Assembly (NCBI GenBank): GCA_015693905.1
Contig: CP065161.1
Location: forward strand, 1,302,001-1,366,000
From: Rhodobacterales bacterium HKCCA1288
GTDB taxonomy: Bacteria > Pseudomonadota > Alphaproteobacteria > Rhodobacterales > Rhodobacteraceae
Direction: 5' to 3'
DNA: 64,000 bases
The notes under the pieces are model-generated. The model had not been told where the DNA came from and did no database searches. It was given only the letters and a program-made list of their open reading frames with translations. Shown in pieces: positions 1 through 8,158 of this stretch. How positions within the stretch are numbered: position 1 is the first letter of the stretch; the number at the start of each line of letters is the position of its first letter. A program made the translations under genes and the position numbers.

Positions 1-39
1 CGGTCCCGGTCAGAAGTGTCTTGATCATGTCTTGGTCTC

Positions 40-426
40 TCATGTCTGTAGGTAGTTCAGGGGATTTGGTTGTGAGACGGCCCAAGGTCGCGGAGGTGGA
101 AGATCTACGGGCGCAGTTCTTCCCCGTGTTGCTGTTTTCGCAAACGGATGACACGCGGCGCGGAAACCGCGTGCCCCGAAAATCGGTCGTGCCATCAGAA
201 TGGCGGTCGAGGAACAGGTCGGGTCGGGATGGCAGGAGCGGTCAAGCGTGTCCTCAGGCGCGGCGTGCCCGGCACTCACGCCAGCACCGTCCACGCCCAC
301 GGCGATCGCTGAATGCGCATCCGGCGTGCCTGCAAGGCCCGGCGACGGTGCGGCGAGGATTGCAAGCGCCATCATGAGCACCGCGACCAGTTCCTGGCGC
401 GCGAAAAAAACCGATAGCACCCGCAT
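40..426 (-). CDS. small exported protein of unknown function
   Basis: A 128-residue protein with an N-terminal hydrophobic segment (about residues 11-30, ending near PGLAG) that looks like a signal peptide. The rest is Cys/His/Pro-rich, including a C-H-P-D-P-T-C stretch, so a periplasmic metal-binding role is possible but only inferred. I chose the ATG at 426 because it overlaps the stop of the upstream cytochrome gene as TGATG, which suggests translational coupling. A longer upstream reading frame merely shadows the cytochrome gene. I do not recognise a family. Confidence 0.55.
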   Translation of the reverse strand: MRVLSVFFARQELVAVLMMALAILAAPSPGLAGTPDAHSAIAVGVDGAGVSAGHAAPEDTLDRSCHPDPTCSSTAILMARPIFGARGFRAACHPFAKTATRGRTAPVDLPPPRPWAVSQPNPLNYLQT

Positions 427-890
427 CAATTGATCCCATTCTCGCGCTGCACCTCGCGGATGTAGCGAGCGATATACTGAACGTCGGCGCGAGTCAGGCC
501 CTCGACCGGGGGCATGTTGCCAAAGGGCCAGTGATGCGCGCGTACGCCGTTCCGAACCGCCATCTGAAAGGCCTCGTCGGAATGATGGCTCGGTTCGTAT
601 GTGCGGTGGATCAGCGGCGGCGCGACACCGTTCTGACCAGCCGCGTTTGCCCCATGACAAGCCGCACACACGGTTTCGAAGGCGCGTTGACCAATCGCCG
701 CCTCGGGCGACAACTGTTCGGGAAGCCTAACCTCGACGATGGGCGCGCCCTGAGCCAACTCGCTTATTGCTGTTGGGTCCGGGTGGACCATGGTCCCTGC
801 CGGTTGCTCGACCGGTTGCATAAATTGCCAGATCGCCACGCCAAGCCCGGCGACAAACACACCGCCGATGAGAAGCCCGAGCTTGTTCAT
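426..890 (-). CDS. membrane-anchored c-type cytochrome
   Basis: A 154-residue monohaem cytochrome c. It has an N-terminal membrane anchor (residues 4-23), the haem-attachment motif CAACH at residues 75-79 and a likely axial Met126 in GNMPP. It should act as a periplasmic electron carrier. The start at 890 has an AAGGA ribosome site just upstream; the frame stays open further upstream but without such a site. It lies divergently from the DUF2933/ScsB operon and is followed by a coupled small exported protein. Similar cytochromes occur beside copper-resistance genes in related bacteria. The redox partner is unknown. Confidence 0.85.
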   Translation of the reverse strand: MNKLGLLIGGVFVAGLGVAIWQFMQPVEQPAGTMVHPDPTAISELAQGAPIVEVRLPEQLSPEAAIGQRAFETVCAACHGANAAGQNGVAPPLIHRTYEPSHHSDEAFQMAVRNGVRAHHWPFGNMPPVEGLTRADVQYIARYIREVQRENGIN

Positions 891-1049
891 GTTCCTTGCC
901 CTTTTCTTGCCTTTGATCTGCTCCACTCCACCCAGGCGCCGGCCAAGGCACTGTGGGTTCAGACCGCTCGAAACTTGAGGATTTTTTTTACCGGCTCTCA
1001 GCCACGTTGCAATCCGTTAGCCCCGTGTTTTTTGTAACCGAATGTATCC

Positions 1050-1080
1050 TTGACCTTCACCCGGAAAAGGCACCTAACGT
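1050..1080 (+). promoter_or_regulatory. CueR/MerR-type promoter with 19-bp spacer
   Basis: The -35 element TTGACC (1050-1055) and -10-like TAACGT (1075-1080) are separated by exactly 19 bp. This long spacing is the hallmark of MerR-family activated promoters. The spacer carries a CCTT...AAGG dyad like the CueR operator of copA promoters. The first ATG of the DUF2933-lipoprotein-scsB operon follows about 30 bp downstream. No cueR-like gene is next to it. Confidence 0.65.
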
Positions 1081-1109
1081 GCGGCCGGTAGAGTGTAGCG
1101 GAGGATGTG

Positions 1110-1412
1110 ATGTCCTGGAACCCAAGGAACTTTTTATCGAATGGTGCCAGAATGAAGCTTGGCATGCTGGCCTGTTGTGCCGTGATGCTCGTCCCGCTCG
1201 GCGCCTTTCTTTTGGCGGGCGGAACGTTCGGCGGGCTTGCGAGCAATCTTGGGCTTTTGGCGCCGCTGGCGTTGTGCCTCGGCGCGCATGTCGTGATGCA
1301 TCGCATGATGGGCAGATCCTGCCACGACAGCGCAGTGAATACCCCCCAGGAGGACATCGAACAAGATCGCGACCCAGCTGCGGCGGTTGTCACGGTCAAT
1401 GCTGCGCGCTGA
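1110..1412 (+). CDS. DUF2933-like small membrane protein
   Basis: A 100-residue protein with two hydrophobic segments (about residues 16-37 and 43-60) followed by HVVMHRMMG. This hydrophobic pair with a short His/Met motif resembles DUF2933 proteins common in heavy-metal clusters; the assignment is by resemblance only. The ATG at 1110 is preceded by GGAGG at good spacing, and a GTG directly before it is a weaker alternative. The gene overlaps the following lipoprotein gene by 14 bases and follows the MerR-type promoter at 1050, so it should be the first gene of a copper-responsive operon. Confidence 0.65.
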   Translation: MSWNPRNFLSNGARMKLGMLACCAVMLVPLGAFLLAGGTFGGLASNLGLLAPLALCLGAHVVMHRMMGRSCHDSAVNTPQEDIEQDRDPAAAVVTVNAAR

Positions 1413-1662
1413 CTGGGTAGCAGCGGGTTCCGGACTGCGTCCGAAACTGGCGCTGGTTGTCCTTCTTGCGTTGGCCGGGTGCGGGACGACTTTGCAGCAG
1501 TGCCCGAATCCCGACGCCACGCAGTCAACACGTGGCGCGACATTGACGCTCCCGGATGGATGCCGTGCGGTCCAGACCGGCGCCGTTGGTGTCGTCACCC
1601 TCGCCTGCGATGGCGGACGGGTCGGTTATGCGTTCGACGCGCCCGTTTTTGCGGCGCAATGA
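1399..1662 (+). CDS. small lipoprotein
   Basis: An 87-residue protein with an N-terminal hydrophobic stretch ending in the lipobox LAGC, so it is a predicted lipoprotein. The mature part has three further cysteines (in QQCPN, DGCRA and LACDGG). The ATG at 1399 lies inside the end of the DUF2933 gene, and its stop overlaps the start of scsB (ATGATGA), so the three genes look translationally coupled. No family is recognised. Its position suggests a periplasmic copper or thiol-related role. Confidence 0.6.
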   Translation: MLRADWVAAGSGLRPKLALVVLLALAGCGTTLQQCPNPDATQSTRGATLTLPDGCRAVQTGAVGVVTLACDGGRVGYAFDAPVFAAQ

Positions 1663-3845
1663 TGGCCAGGGCCTCCGGCACAAAAAGGGAATCTGTAGCG
1701 GTGACGGACAATTTCGGCAGACTGAGCCGGTTGAAACGCAGGGGCGGCTCCCGGCTGGCAGCGGCTCTTGTTGTCATGGCCACGTCGGCACCGATGGCCC
1801 CCGCCGCGACCTCGGAACAGGTAGCGACATCAGCGGTCAGCGCGCAGCTTATCACGGCGGAAAATGGTGTTGCACCCGGGGCGGGAGCGATTTCGGCAGG
1901 GCTGGCGCTGGAACTTGGTGAAGGCTGGAAGACCTATTGGCGCACGCCGGGCGAGGTGGGCTTCCCGCCCGAGATCGACTGGAGCGGGTCGCGCAATGTC
2001 GCCGAGGTCGAATTTCAATGGCCCGCGCCCGAGCGGTTCACCGCCTTCGGTATCGAGAATTTCGGCTATCATGACGAGGTGGTCTTTCCGTTGCGCATAA
2101 CGCTGGAACAGCCGGGCCAGCCTGCCCATCTGTCCGCGTCCGTAACGCTGCTGACTTGTTCCGATGTCTGCGTGCCTCAGGATTTCACCCTGACGCTTGA
2201 CCTGCCCCAAGGCGCGTCGATCGACCCGGACAGCGCGGCCCGCATCGCCGATTACGCGGCCCGCCTACCGGTCGGGGCCGAAAGTGGAGGTGTCCAGTCC
2301 GCCAGCGCGCACGTAGATGTCGAAGAAACCGCGCTGACAATCACCTTGCGGGGGGCCTCGCCATTCCAGACACCGGATGTGTTCCCGGAACTGGGAGAGG
2401 GTACTGCCTTCGGGGCCCCTGACATCAGGCTGGGCGAGAATGGCCGCCTGCTCTGGGCGCGCTTGCCCATCCTTTCGCCGCCCGACGACCCGACGGCCGG
2501 CCTGTCGCTCACAGTGACCGACGCCCGTGGTTGGGCCGTGACCGTGACGCCTGACAGGCTCGAGACTGCGTCGCTCCCGCCCTACACGGAAGGACGCGCC
2601 GCCGCGCCGCTGTCCAGCATGGTCTGGATCGCGCTGACGGCCTTCCTCGGCGGGTTGATCCTGAATGTCATGCCCTGCGTGCTACCGGTACTGTCGATCA
2701 AGCTGTCCTCTGCCGTGAAACTGGAGGGTGCCCGTCGCGCTACCGTTCGATGGGGATTTCTCGCCTCGGCCGCAGGAGTCATGGCTTTCATGTGGGGCCT
2801 TGCGACCGCGCTGTTTGTGTTGCGGCAGGCAGGTGTTACCGTCGGCTGGGGCCTGCAATTCCAGAACCCGGTTTTCCTCGCTTTGATGATCGGTCTCCTT
2901 GCCATTTTCGCGGCGAACCTCGCGGGCGCCTTCGAGGTCGCTCTGCCTGCTGGTCTGCAAACCCAGCTTGCCCGCGCGGGAGGTGCCAAGGGGCATGGGG
3001 GCGATTTCCTGACCGGTGCCTTCGCAGCGGTACTTGCCACGCCCTGCTCCGCGCCCTTTCTCGGGACAGCCATCGCTTTCGCGCTGGCAGGGCGCGGTGT
3101 GGACATTGCGCTGGTCTTCACATTTCTCGGGCTGGGGCTCGCAGCCCCTTACCTTCTGATTGCCGCTCGCCCGGGCCTGGTCCGCCATCTTCCAAGGCCG
3201 GGGCGATGGATGATCGCGCTGCGCGTCGTGCTGGGCCTTCTTCTGGCGGTCACCGCGGCTTGGCTGGTCTGGGTGATGCAGGGTGTCGCGGGAACGGCCA
3301 CGATGCTCGTGGTTGTTGGGGTGACGGCAGGCGTCGTTCTGCTGCTGTCGTTGTCGAGGTTCCGGGGCACAGTTCGTGCCGGGCTCGCGCTGCCCCTCGT
3401 GGGGGTCATGCTCTTCGGGGCAGCGTATCTGGCCGACACATCAGCGCCCCGCGCGCTTTCGTCTCAGGTGACCGAATGGGTGCCCTTCGACCGGGCAGAG
3501 ATCGCGCGCCGCGTCTCGCGGGGCGAGGTTGTGTTCGTGGATGTCACGGCCGACTGGTGTCTGACGTGCAAGGCGAACAAGGCGCTCGTGCTCGACCGTG
3601 ACCCTGTCGTCTCGGCGCTTGCCGCAGAGGGCGTCACACCCATGCAAGCTGATTGGACCCGGCCCGACCCGGCGATTTCACGCTACCTGGAAAGCTTCGG
3701 CCGTTACGGCATTCCGTTCAATGCGGTCTATGGCCCGGCAACCCCGGACGGCGTCGTCTTGCCGGAACTGCTGACCCCGGACGTGGTCATGGCGGCGCTC
3801 GACGATGCCGCAGGGGAAGAACGGGATATCGCCGGTCAGCCCTGA
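1659..3845 (+). CDS. scsB: ScsB/DsbD-family thiol:disulfide reductase
   Basis: A 728-residue protein with the DsbD-type layout. There is a signal region, then a periplasmic alpha domain with a Cys pair (TCSDVCV, near residue 166). A multi-helix DsbD membrane domain carries one redox Cys in MPCVLP (near 338) and one in TPCSAP (near 462). A C-terminal thioredoxin-like domain has WCLTCK (near 633). The large N-terminal domain matches ScsB (suppressor of copper sensitivity) better than classical DsbD. It moves cytoplasmic reducing power to periplasmic thiol proteins. Start is at one of two adjacent ATGs overlapping the lipoprotein stop; an internal GTG near 1701 is an alternative. Confidence 0.85.
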   Translation: MMARASGTKRESVAVTDNFGRLSRLKRRGGSRLAAALVVMATSAPMAPAATSEQVATSAVSAQLITAENGVAPGAGAISAGLALELGEGWKTYWRTPGEVGFPPEIDWSGSRNVAEVEFQWPAPERFTAFGIENFGYHDEVVFPLRITLEQPGQPAHLSASVTLLTCSDVCVPQDFTLTLDLPQGASIDPDSAARIADYAARLPVGAESGGVQSASAHVDVEETALTITLRGASPFQTPDVFPELGEGTAFGAPDIRLGENGRLLWARLPILSPPDDPTAGLSLTVTDARGWAVTVTPDRLETASLPPYTEGRAAAPLSSMVWIALTAFLGGLILNVMPCVLPVLSIKLSSAVKLEGARRATVRWGFLASAAGVMAFMWGLATALFVLRQAGVTVGWGLQFQNPVFLALMIGLLAIFAANLAGAFEVALPAGLQTQLARAGGAKGHGGDFLTGAFAAVLATPCSAPFLGTAIAFALAGRGVDIALVFTFLGLGLAAPYLLIAARPGLVRHLPRPGRWMIALRVVLGLLLAVTAAWLVWVMQGVAGTATMLVVVGVTAGVVLLLSLSRFRGTVRAGLALPLVGVMLFGAAYLADTSAPRALSSQVTEWVPFDRAEIARRVSRGEVVFVDVTADWCLTCKANKALVLDRDPVVSALAAEGVTPMQADWTRPDPAISRYLESFGRYGIPFNAVYGPATPDGVVLPELLTPDVVMAALDDAAGEERDIAGQP

Positions 3846-3852
3846 ATGCACG

Positions 3853-3880
3853 CTGCCGCACCTGTTTCCGGCTGCGGCAG
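3853..3880. terminator. hairpin between convergent genes
   Basis: An 8-bp perfect stem (CTGCCGCA/TGCGGCAG) with a 12-base loop lies just after scsB, in the gap to the convergent SHOCT gene. There is no clear T-tract, so it may be a weak bidirectional terminator or an mRNA-stabilising hairpin. Confidence 0.35.
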
Positions 3881-3949
3881 GTGAGGTTCATGGCGTGGCT
3901 CTCGCGCCGGCCTTACCCCGCAGCGGCGGGCCTGGCACAGAACCGCCGC

Positions 3950-4270
3950 TCACTTTTCCAGCACCTTGCGCCGCCGGTCGAACTCATCCTCGTCGATCTC
4001 GCCCGAAGCAAAGCGTTCGCGCAGGATCTCCATTGCATCGCGCTTCCCGGGGTTGCTGCTGCGCTGGTTGTCGGTGAGCCATTTCACCGCGATTACGATC
4101 AGGGCGATGATGATGCCCCAAAACACAATCATCATAAGCCCGCCAAATATGCCGAATCCACCACCCCACATCATGTGACCGTATCCTTCCTGCCAGTTTT
4201 CCATGGGGTCCGCAGCGGCCAGTGTCGGCGCCGAAAGACTGCTGATTGCCCAGATTGCCAATCGTTTCAT
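3950..4270 (-). CDS. SHOCT-domain membrane protein
   Basis: A 106-residue protein with a signal-like N-terminus, a Trp/Gly/Met-rich segment (GYGHMMWGGGFG), one strong transmembrane helix (about residues 43-63) and a C-terminal SHOCT motif (AMEILRERFASGEIDEDEFD). SHOCT domains are short oligomerisation helices. It starts 4 bases after the histidine kinase gene with an AGGA site, so it is the third gene of a regulator-kinase-SHOCT operon. Short Met/His-rich SHOCT proteins are common in copper clusters, but the exact function is unknown. Confidence 0.75.
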   Translation of the reverse strand: MKRLAIWAISSLSAPTLAAADPMENWQEGYGHMMWGGGFGIFGGLMMIVFWGIIIALIVIAVKWLTDNQRSSNPGKRDAMEILRERFASGEIDEDEFDRRRKVLEK

Positions 4271-4274
4271 TTCA

Positions 4275-5693
4275 TTATTCCTTCCGTTGTCTCGCGTCGT
4301 TGATGGCTGCGCCCTCTGCCAGCGGGATGAGGATCGATGCCTTCAGACCGCCTTCGGGACGGTTTTCAAGCCGGATGTCACCGCCGTGTCCGCGCACGAT
4401 CGCCCGTGCGATGGCAAGGCCCAGCCCATGCCCCCCGGTTTCGAGCGAACGGGAGGCTTCCAGCCGGTGAAACGGCGCGAAGACCTCTTCGAGTTCATCC
4501 TGGGGGATTCCGGGGCCACAGTCGGTAATCTCGATTGCCAGATCGTCGCCTGCGCGGTGCCAGCCGACCGTGGCCCCGCCCCCGTAACGCGTGGCGTTCT
4601 CCACAAGGTTGCGAACGGCCCTGCGCAGGGCAAGGGGGCGTATACGCAGCGTCATCGGGGGGCCACCGGACAATTCGAACGGCGTGGCCTTGTCGTCTGC
4701 CTGTGTTTCGAGCCAGTCGGGCAGGTCGACGACCTCCGAGGTTTCCCGCCCCGCCAGCCCCTGGGCGAAATCGAGCGTGGCCTCGGCCATGGCCTGCATC
4801 TCGTCGATGGAAGCGATCAGGCTCTCGCGGGTCTTCTCGTCCTCGACGAGTTCGGCATCAAACCGCATTGCCGTGAGAGGCGAGCGCAGATCATGGCTGA
4901 CCGCGGCGAGAATGCGGGTGCGATCCGCGACAAAGCGCGTCAGCCGGTCCTGCATGCGATTGAACGCGCGGGTAAGGTCGCGCACCTCATCAGGGCCGGC
5001 GACAGGCAACGGGTCACGCGCGTCGCCGCGCCCCAGGTCCTCGGCGGCGCGCGACAAATCTCGCAGGGGGCCCGTCAGACGGGTCATCACGAACCAGAAT
5101 GCCGCGACGAGGATCAACGCGGCCGTCAGCCCGAAAGCGAGGAAGGACGACAGGGGCCACTGCAATGGCGGGCGTTCGAACCGGGTGTCGACGTTCAGCC
5201 ACTGGCCGCCGGACAGTGCAATAGACAGGGTCAGCTCGACCGCCTGCATCCGGCCGCGCATCATTTCCTGATGCATCTCGGCCATCTGCGGGGACAGGTT
5301 CGGGATCGGATGAAGGGGGCTTGCGGTTTCCCTTAGGTTGACCCGGATATCACGACTGAAGCCGTCACCCAGCAAGGCCCGGATGCGCGTTTCGATATAA
5401 GCGGCATGATGGTGATCGGGCGTGGTCACGCTTGGGGCAGGCGCAAGGTCGAACCGAACGAGTGGTGAATTTGCCGCCCGCACGATAGACGCGGACAGAT
5501 CGGGCGGCGCGTCTTCCAGCAGGCGAACGACATTGGCGGCGCGTCCTGCTGCCTCGAAGCCAAGGGCGGCGCGGACGGCCAGGCTGCGCTCGTCCGTGAA
5601 GAGCCACAGGCTTACCGCCTGCGCGATGGCCAATGCCCCGAGGATGAGGATCACGAGCTGCGAACGCAGGCTGCCTATGCGCAGCCGGGTCAT
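4275..5693 (-). CDS. sensor histidine kinase
   Basis: A 472-residue membrane sensor kinase. It has TM1 (about 12-30), a periplasmic sensor region rich in His and Met (PDHHHAAY; MHQEMMRGRM), TM2 (about 165-185), HAMP, then HisKA with the phospho-accepting His in AAVSHDLRSP. The ATPase domain shows the N box (NLVENATRYG), G1 (DCGPGIP) and G2 (GHGLGLAIA). The ATG at 5693 overlaps the response-regulator stop by 4 bases (ATGA). The His/Met-rich sensor loop and the location suggest copper or another soft metal as signal. Its partner regulator carries an in-frame stop, so the pathway may be inactive. Confidence 0.85.
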   Translation of the reverse strand: MTRLRIGSLRSQLVILILGALAIAQAVSLWLFTDERSLAVRAALGFEAAGRAANVVRLLEDAPPDLSASIVRAANSPLVRFDLAPAPSVTTPDHHHAAYIETRIRALLGDGFSRDIRVNLRETASPLHPIPNLSPQMAEMHQEMMRGRMQAVELTLSIALSGGQWLNVDTRFERPPLQWPLSSFLAFGLTAALILVAAFWFVMTRLTGPLRDLSRAAEDLGRGDARDPLPVAGPDEVRDLTRAFNRMQDRLTRFVADRTRILAAVSHDLRSPLTAMRFDAELVEDEKTRESLIASIDEMQAMAEATLDFAQGLAGRETSEVVDLPDWLETQADDKATPFELSGGPPMTLRIRPLALRRAVRNLVENATRYGGGATVGWHRAGDDLAIEITDCGPGIPQDELEEVFAPFHRLEASRSLETGGHGLGLAIARAIVRGHGGDIRLENRPEGGLKASILIPLAEGAAINDARQRKE

Positions 5694-6412
5694 GCGACCA
5701 CCTCGACATCCGTGTTCAGACTGTATCCCTGGCTTCGGATGGTAGTGATGAGCGTCGGGCGCAACGGGTCCATCTCGATCTTGCGTCGCAGCCGACTGAT
5801 CTGGTTGTCGATCGTACGGTCGAGCGGTCCCGCCGCGCGCCCCGCCGTAAGATCGAGAAGCTGCTCTCGGCTCAGAACCGTGCGCGGACGCGCCAGAAGG
5901 ACCGTCAACAGCCGGAAATCCGCTGTCGTCAGTTGCAGGCGATTGCCGTCCCGGTCGATCAGAACGTGTGCGTCGGTATCCAGCGTCAACCCGCCAAAGC
6001 GCAGAATGCGGCCTGAAAGGTCTCCGGCATCGCTTCTCTCCTGAGATGTGCGGCGCAGGACCGCCTTGATACGCGCGAGAAGCTCGCGCGGGTTGAACGG
6101 TTTCGGGAGGTAATCGTCCGCGCCGATCTCGAGGCCCACGATCCTGTCCTGATCCTGCCCGAGGGCCGTGAGCATGATGATCGGAAGCCGTTTCTCGGCC
6201 GACAAGCGCTTGCAGATCGAAAGTCCGTCTTAGCCCGGCATCATGACGTCGAGCACCATCAGGTCGAAGTGACCTTTGGCGAGCTTCTCGTCCATGTCCC
6301 GGGCATCCTTGGCCGCCGTTGCCCGCATGCCGTTTCGTTCCAGGAATCGCGCGACCGAGTCCCGTATCTGGCGGTGATCGTCGACGACGAGGATATGCGG
6401 CAAACTGTTCAT
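5690..6412 (-). pseudogene. OmpR-family response regulator interrupted by in-frame TAA
   Basis: Read through, this is a full-length OmpR/PhoB-type regulator of about 240 codons. The receiver domain has HILVVDD, the phosphoacceptor in MVLDVMMPG, the Thr in MLTALG and the Lys in LPKPF. A winged-helix DNA-binding domain ends at IRSQGYSLN. A TAA at 6230-6232 sits directly after VMMPG, where family members usually have a Glu or Leu before DGL. The frame is identical on both sides, so one base substitution explains it. Either a real nonsense mutation or a sequencing error is possible. A downstream TTG at 6205 would give a protein without the phosphorylation site. Confidence 0.8.
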
Positions 6413-6455
6413 ACATCTCATCTGGCAGTGTGGCGACGCGCGGTCAGCACCGGGA

Positions 6456-6502
6456 TTGTAACGCTTTGTATCAGGTACCTGCGTTGCGACGAACGGATAC
6501 AA
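6456..6502. promoter_or_regulatory. TTGTA direct repeats and TTGTATC/GATACAA inverted repeat
   Basis: In the divergent gap between the two-component system and the EF-hand gene, TTGTA occurs at 6456-6460 and 6466-6470, a 10-bp repeat as used by OmpR-family dimers. TTGTATC (6466-6472) has an inverted partner GATACAA at 6496-6502. This is a plausible binding region for the neighbouring response regulator, but the link is inferred. Confidence 0.35.
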
Positions 6503-6582
6503 GATCGGCAATGACGCAGCCTTGGTCTTCCCTATTGTTTTCCCATGTCGGTGAGGCGTTTCACACGAGAAAGGATACAGAC

Positions 6583-7209
6583 ATGAAAACCAGAGCGAAA
6601 CTCGCGGCGACGACCGTCATTCTGATAGCAATCGGCGGGGCTGCGCTGGCCTCGGGCGATCATGGCCACGGTGGACAAAGTGCCCCGGCTGCGCAAGGTC
6701 CCGGCGCCGGCAACCATGACATGATGCAGATGATGATGCGGATGCATGGGCAGATGATGGGAGGCGGCATGGGCATGATGGGATCCGGTGGGCCCATGGG
6801 CGGAATGGGCCAGGGCATGATGGGCGGCGGAGCGTCGCTGATGGGAATGGGTCTGGAGCGGTTCGACGCCGATGGCGATGGCTCGGTGACGCCCGAAGAA
6901 GCCCATGCAGGACTGCAAGCTCTGCTGGCGGAATATGACGCCGATGGCAATGAAGCTCTGTCGCTCGCCGAATTCGAGACGCTCCACAGCGCGCTCATTC
7001 GTGAAGCCATGGTGGACCGCTTCCAGTTCCTCGACGACGATGGAGACGGCGCGGTGTCGGTGGCAGAGATCGTCAAGCCCGCCGACATGATGGAGCGCAT
7101 GCAGACGATGCGCGACGGCATGATGCCTGGGATGATGCGCGGGCCGAACGATGGGATGATGGGTGACGGCGGCATGCAGGGCAACGGTAGTATGATGGAC
7201 GACAACTGA
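6583..7209 (+). CDS. periplasmic Met-rich EF-hand protein
   Basis: A 208-residue exported protein with a signal peptide ending near ALASG. Next is a His/Met/Gly-rich segment with many MM and MGG motifs (residues about 45-90). Three EF-hand loops follow (DADGDGSVTPEE, DADGNEALSLAE, DDDGDGAVSVAE), then a second Met-rich tail. EF-hand loops bind Ca2+, and methionine clusters are typical periplasmic Cu(I)/Ag(I) ligands. A role as a metal-binding or sponge protein is inferred. It lies divergent from the two-component system and upstream of DUF302. Confidence 0.75.
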   Translation: MKTRAKLAATTVILIAIGGAALASGDHGHGGQSAPAAQGPGAGNHDMMQMMMRMHGQMMGGGMGMMGSGGPMGGMGQGMMGGGASLMGMGLERFDADGDGSVTPEEAHAGLQALLAEYDADGNEALSLAEFETLHSALIREAMVDRFQFLDDDGDGAVSVAEIVKPADMMERMQTMRDGMMPGMMRGPNDGMMGDGGMQGNGSMMDDN

Positions 7210-7231
7210 GCCTGATGTACCGTCACCCCTT

Positions 7232-7260
7232 GCCCGGCCCCGCAGGATGCTGGGCCGGGC
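7232..7260 (+). terminator. GC-rich hairpin after the EF-hand gene
   Basis: A perfect 9-bp stem GCCCGGCCC/GGGCCGGGC with an 11-base loop lies between the EF-hand gene and DUF302. It lacks a T-tract, so it may be a processing or stability hairpin rather than a full intrinsic terminator. Confidence 0.4.
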
Positions 7261-7284
7261 CAAACCCCTGAAAGGACAGACAGA

Positions 7285-7671
7285 ATGGCATATACACATG
7301 ACCGCCTGATGGCGGACACCGGCCTGGACGAAGCAGAGGCACGGGTGCGCGCGGCGCTGGCAGACGCTGGCTTCGGCGTTCTGACCGAGATCGACGTCAA
7401 GGCCACGATGAAGAAGAAAATCGACAGGCACATGGACGGCTACAAGATCCTGGGCGCCTGCAACCCGAACATGGCATGGGAGGCAATCGGGTTGGAGCCA
7501 CGCATCGGCGCGATGTTGCCCTGCAACGTGATCCTGCGCAGCGTGGACGGCGGCACCGAGGTCAGCGCCATCGACCCCGTGGCCTCGATGCAGGCGGTGA
7601 ACAATGCCGAATTGCACAAGGTCGCAGGGCAAGTCCGCGAGATGCTCGTGCACGCGGTGGATGCGGCCTGA
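7285..7671 (+). CDS. DUF302 domain protein
   Basis: A 128-residue soluble protein. It matches the DUF302 pattern: a helix region, then VLTEIDVKATMKKKI, then a core with YKILGACNP, the conserved turn IGAMLPCNVIL, and a C-terminal helix. No signal peptide is seen, so it is probably cytoplasmic. DUF302 function is not established, but the family is often next to heavy-metal and redox genes. The ATG at 7285 has AAAGGA 9 bases upstream. It is followed 12 bases later by the rhodanese gene, suggesting one transcript. Confidence 0.85.
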   Translation: MAYTHDRLMADTGLDEAEARVRAALADAGFGVLTEIDVKATMKKKIDRHMDGYKILGACNPNMAWEAIGLEPRIGAMLPCNVILRSVDGGTEVSAIDPVASMQAVNNAELHKVAGQVREMLVHAVDAA

Positions 7672-7683
7672 AGGAGACAACCG

Positions 7684-8157
7684 ATGACAATGGCACACGG
7701 TCGGCGCGTCTTCGTTCTTGGGCTGGCGGCAGCGCCTGTCACCCTCGTCACGTCTCCCCTGACCGCACAGGCCCGGACAATCTGGTCGGCAGACGAGGCC
7801 TACGACGCCCTTCTCGCAGACAGTGCGCGTGTGATCGATGTGAGGTCGCGCGAGGAATGGCTGGAAACCGGCGTCGGGGCCGGGGTCTGGCCGATCAGCA
7901 TGCACGAGGACCGTTTTCCAGATCGGCTCTTTGCGGCGAAAGCGCTGGCCGGATCTCGCAACGTCGGCCTAATCTGCGCGACCGGGGGGCGTTCGGCGTC
8001 CCTGCTCCGTGCGCTCAGGCAGGCTCGCTACGATGGCTACGTGGACATCTCCGAGGGAATGCTGGGATCTCGCCGGGGCCCCGGCTGGCTTGCTGCCGGT
8101 CTGCCCGTGGTTCCGCTGGATGCAGCGCTTGCTTCGATGCCGGAGGACCTTGCCTGA
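7684..8157 (+). CDS. periplasmic rhodanese-like protein
   Basis: A 157-residue single-domain rhodanese with an N-terminal signal peptide (RRVFVLGLAAAP...). The catalytic loop CATGGRS has its Cys at residue 98, and the CH2A-like IDVRSREEW motif lies near 51-59. Rhodaneses transfer sulfane sulfur to thiophilic acceptors; a periplasmic one in a metal cluster may handle thiol or sulfur species that react with soft metals (inference). AAGGAG precedes the ATG. The next gene starts 2 bases after its stop. Confidence 0.85.
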   Translation: MTMAHGRRVFVLGLAAAPVTLVTSPLTAQARTIWSADEAYDALLADSARVIDVRSREEWLETGVGAGVWPISMHEDRFPDRLFAAKALAGSRNVGLICATGGRSASLLRALRQARYDGYVDISEGMLGSRRGPGWLAAGLPVVPLDAALASMPEDLA

Positions 8158-8158
8158 C

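Noticed and set aside
6230-6232. Recoding of the regulator stop as selenocysteine or pyrrolysine
   Set aside because: The codon is TAA, which is used for neither, and no recoding element is visible.
4275-6416. A 713-codon minus-strand frame spanning both kinase and regulator
   Set aside because: Only the part after 5693 is the kinase; the rest is an out-of-frame shadow of the response regulator, with Arg/Pro-rich nonsense sequence.
6532-7905. A 457-codon minus-strand frame opposite the EF-hand, DUF302 and rhodanese genes
   Set aside because: It is a His-rich antisense shadow of Met-rich and GC-rich coding DNA, with no family features.
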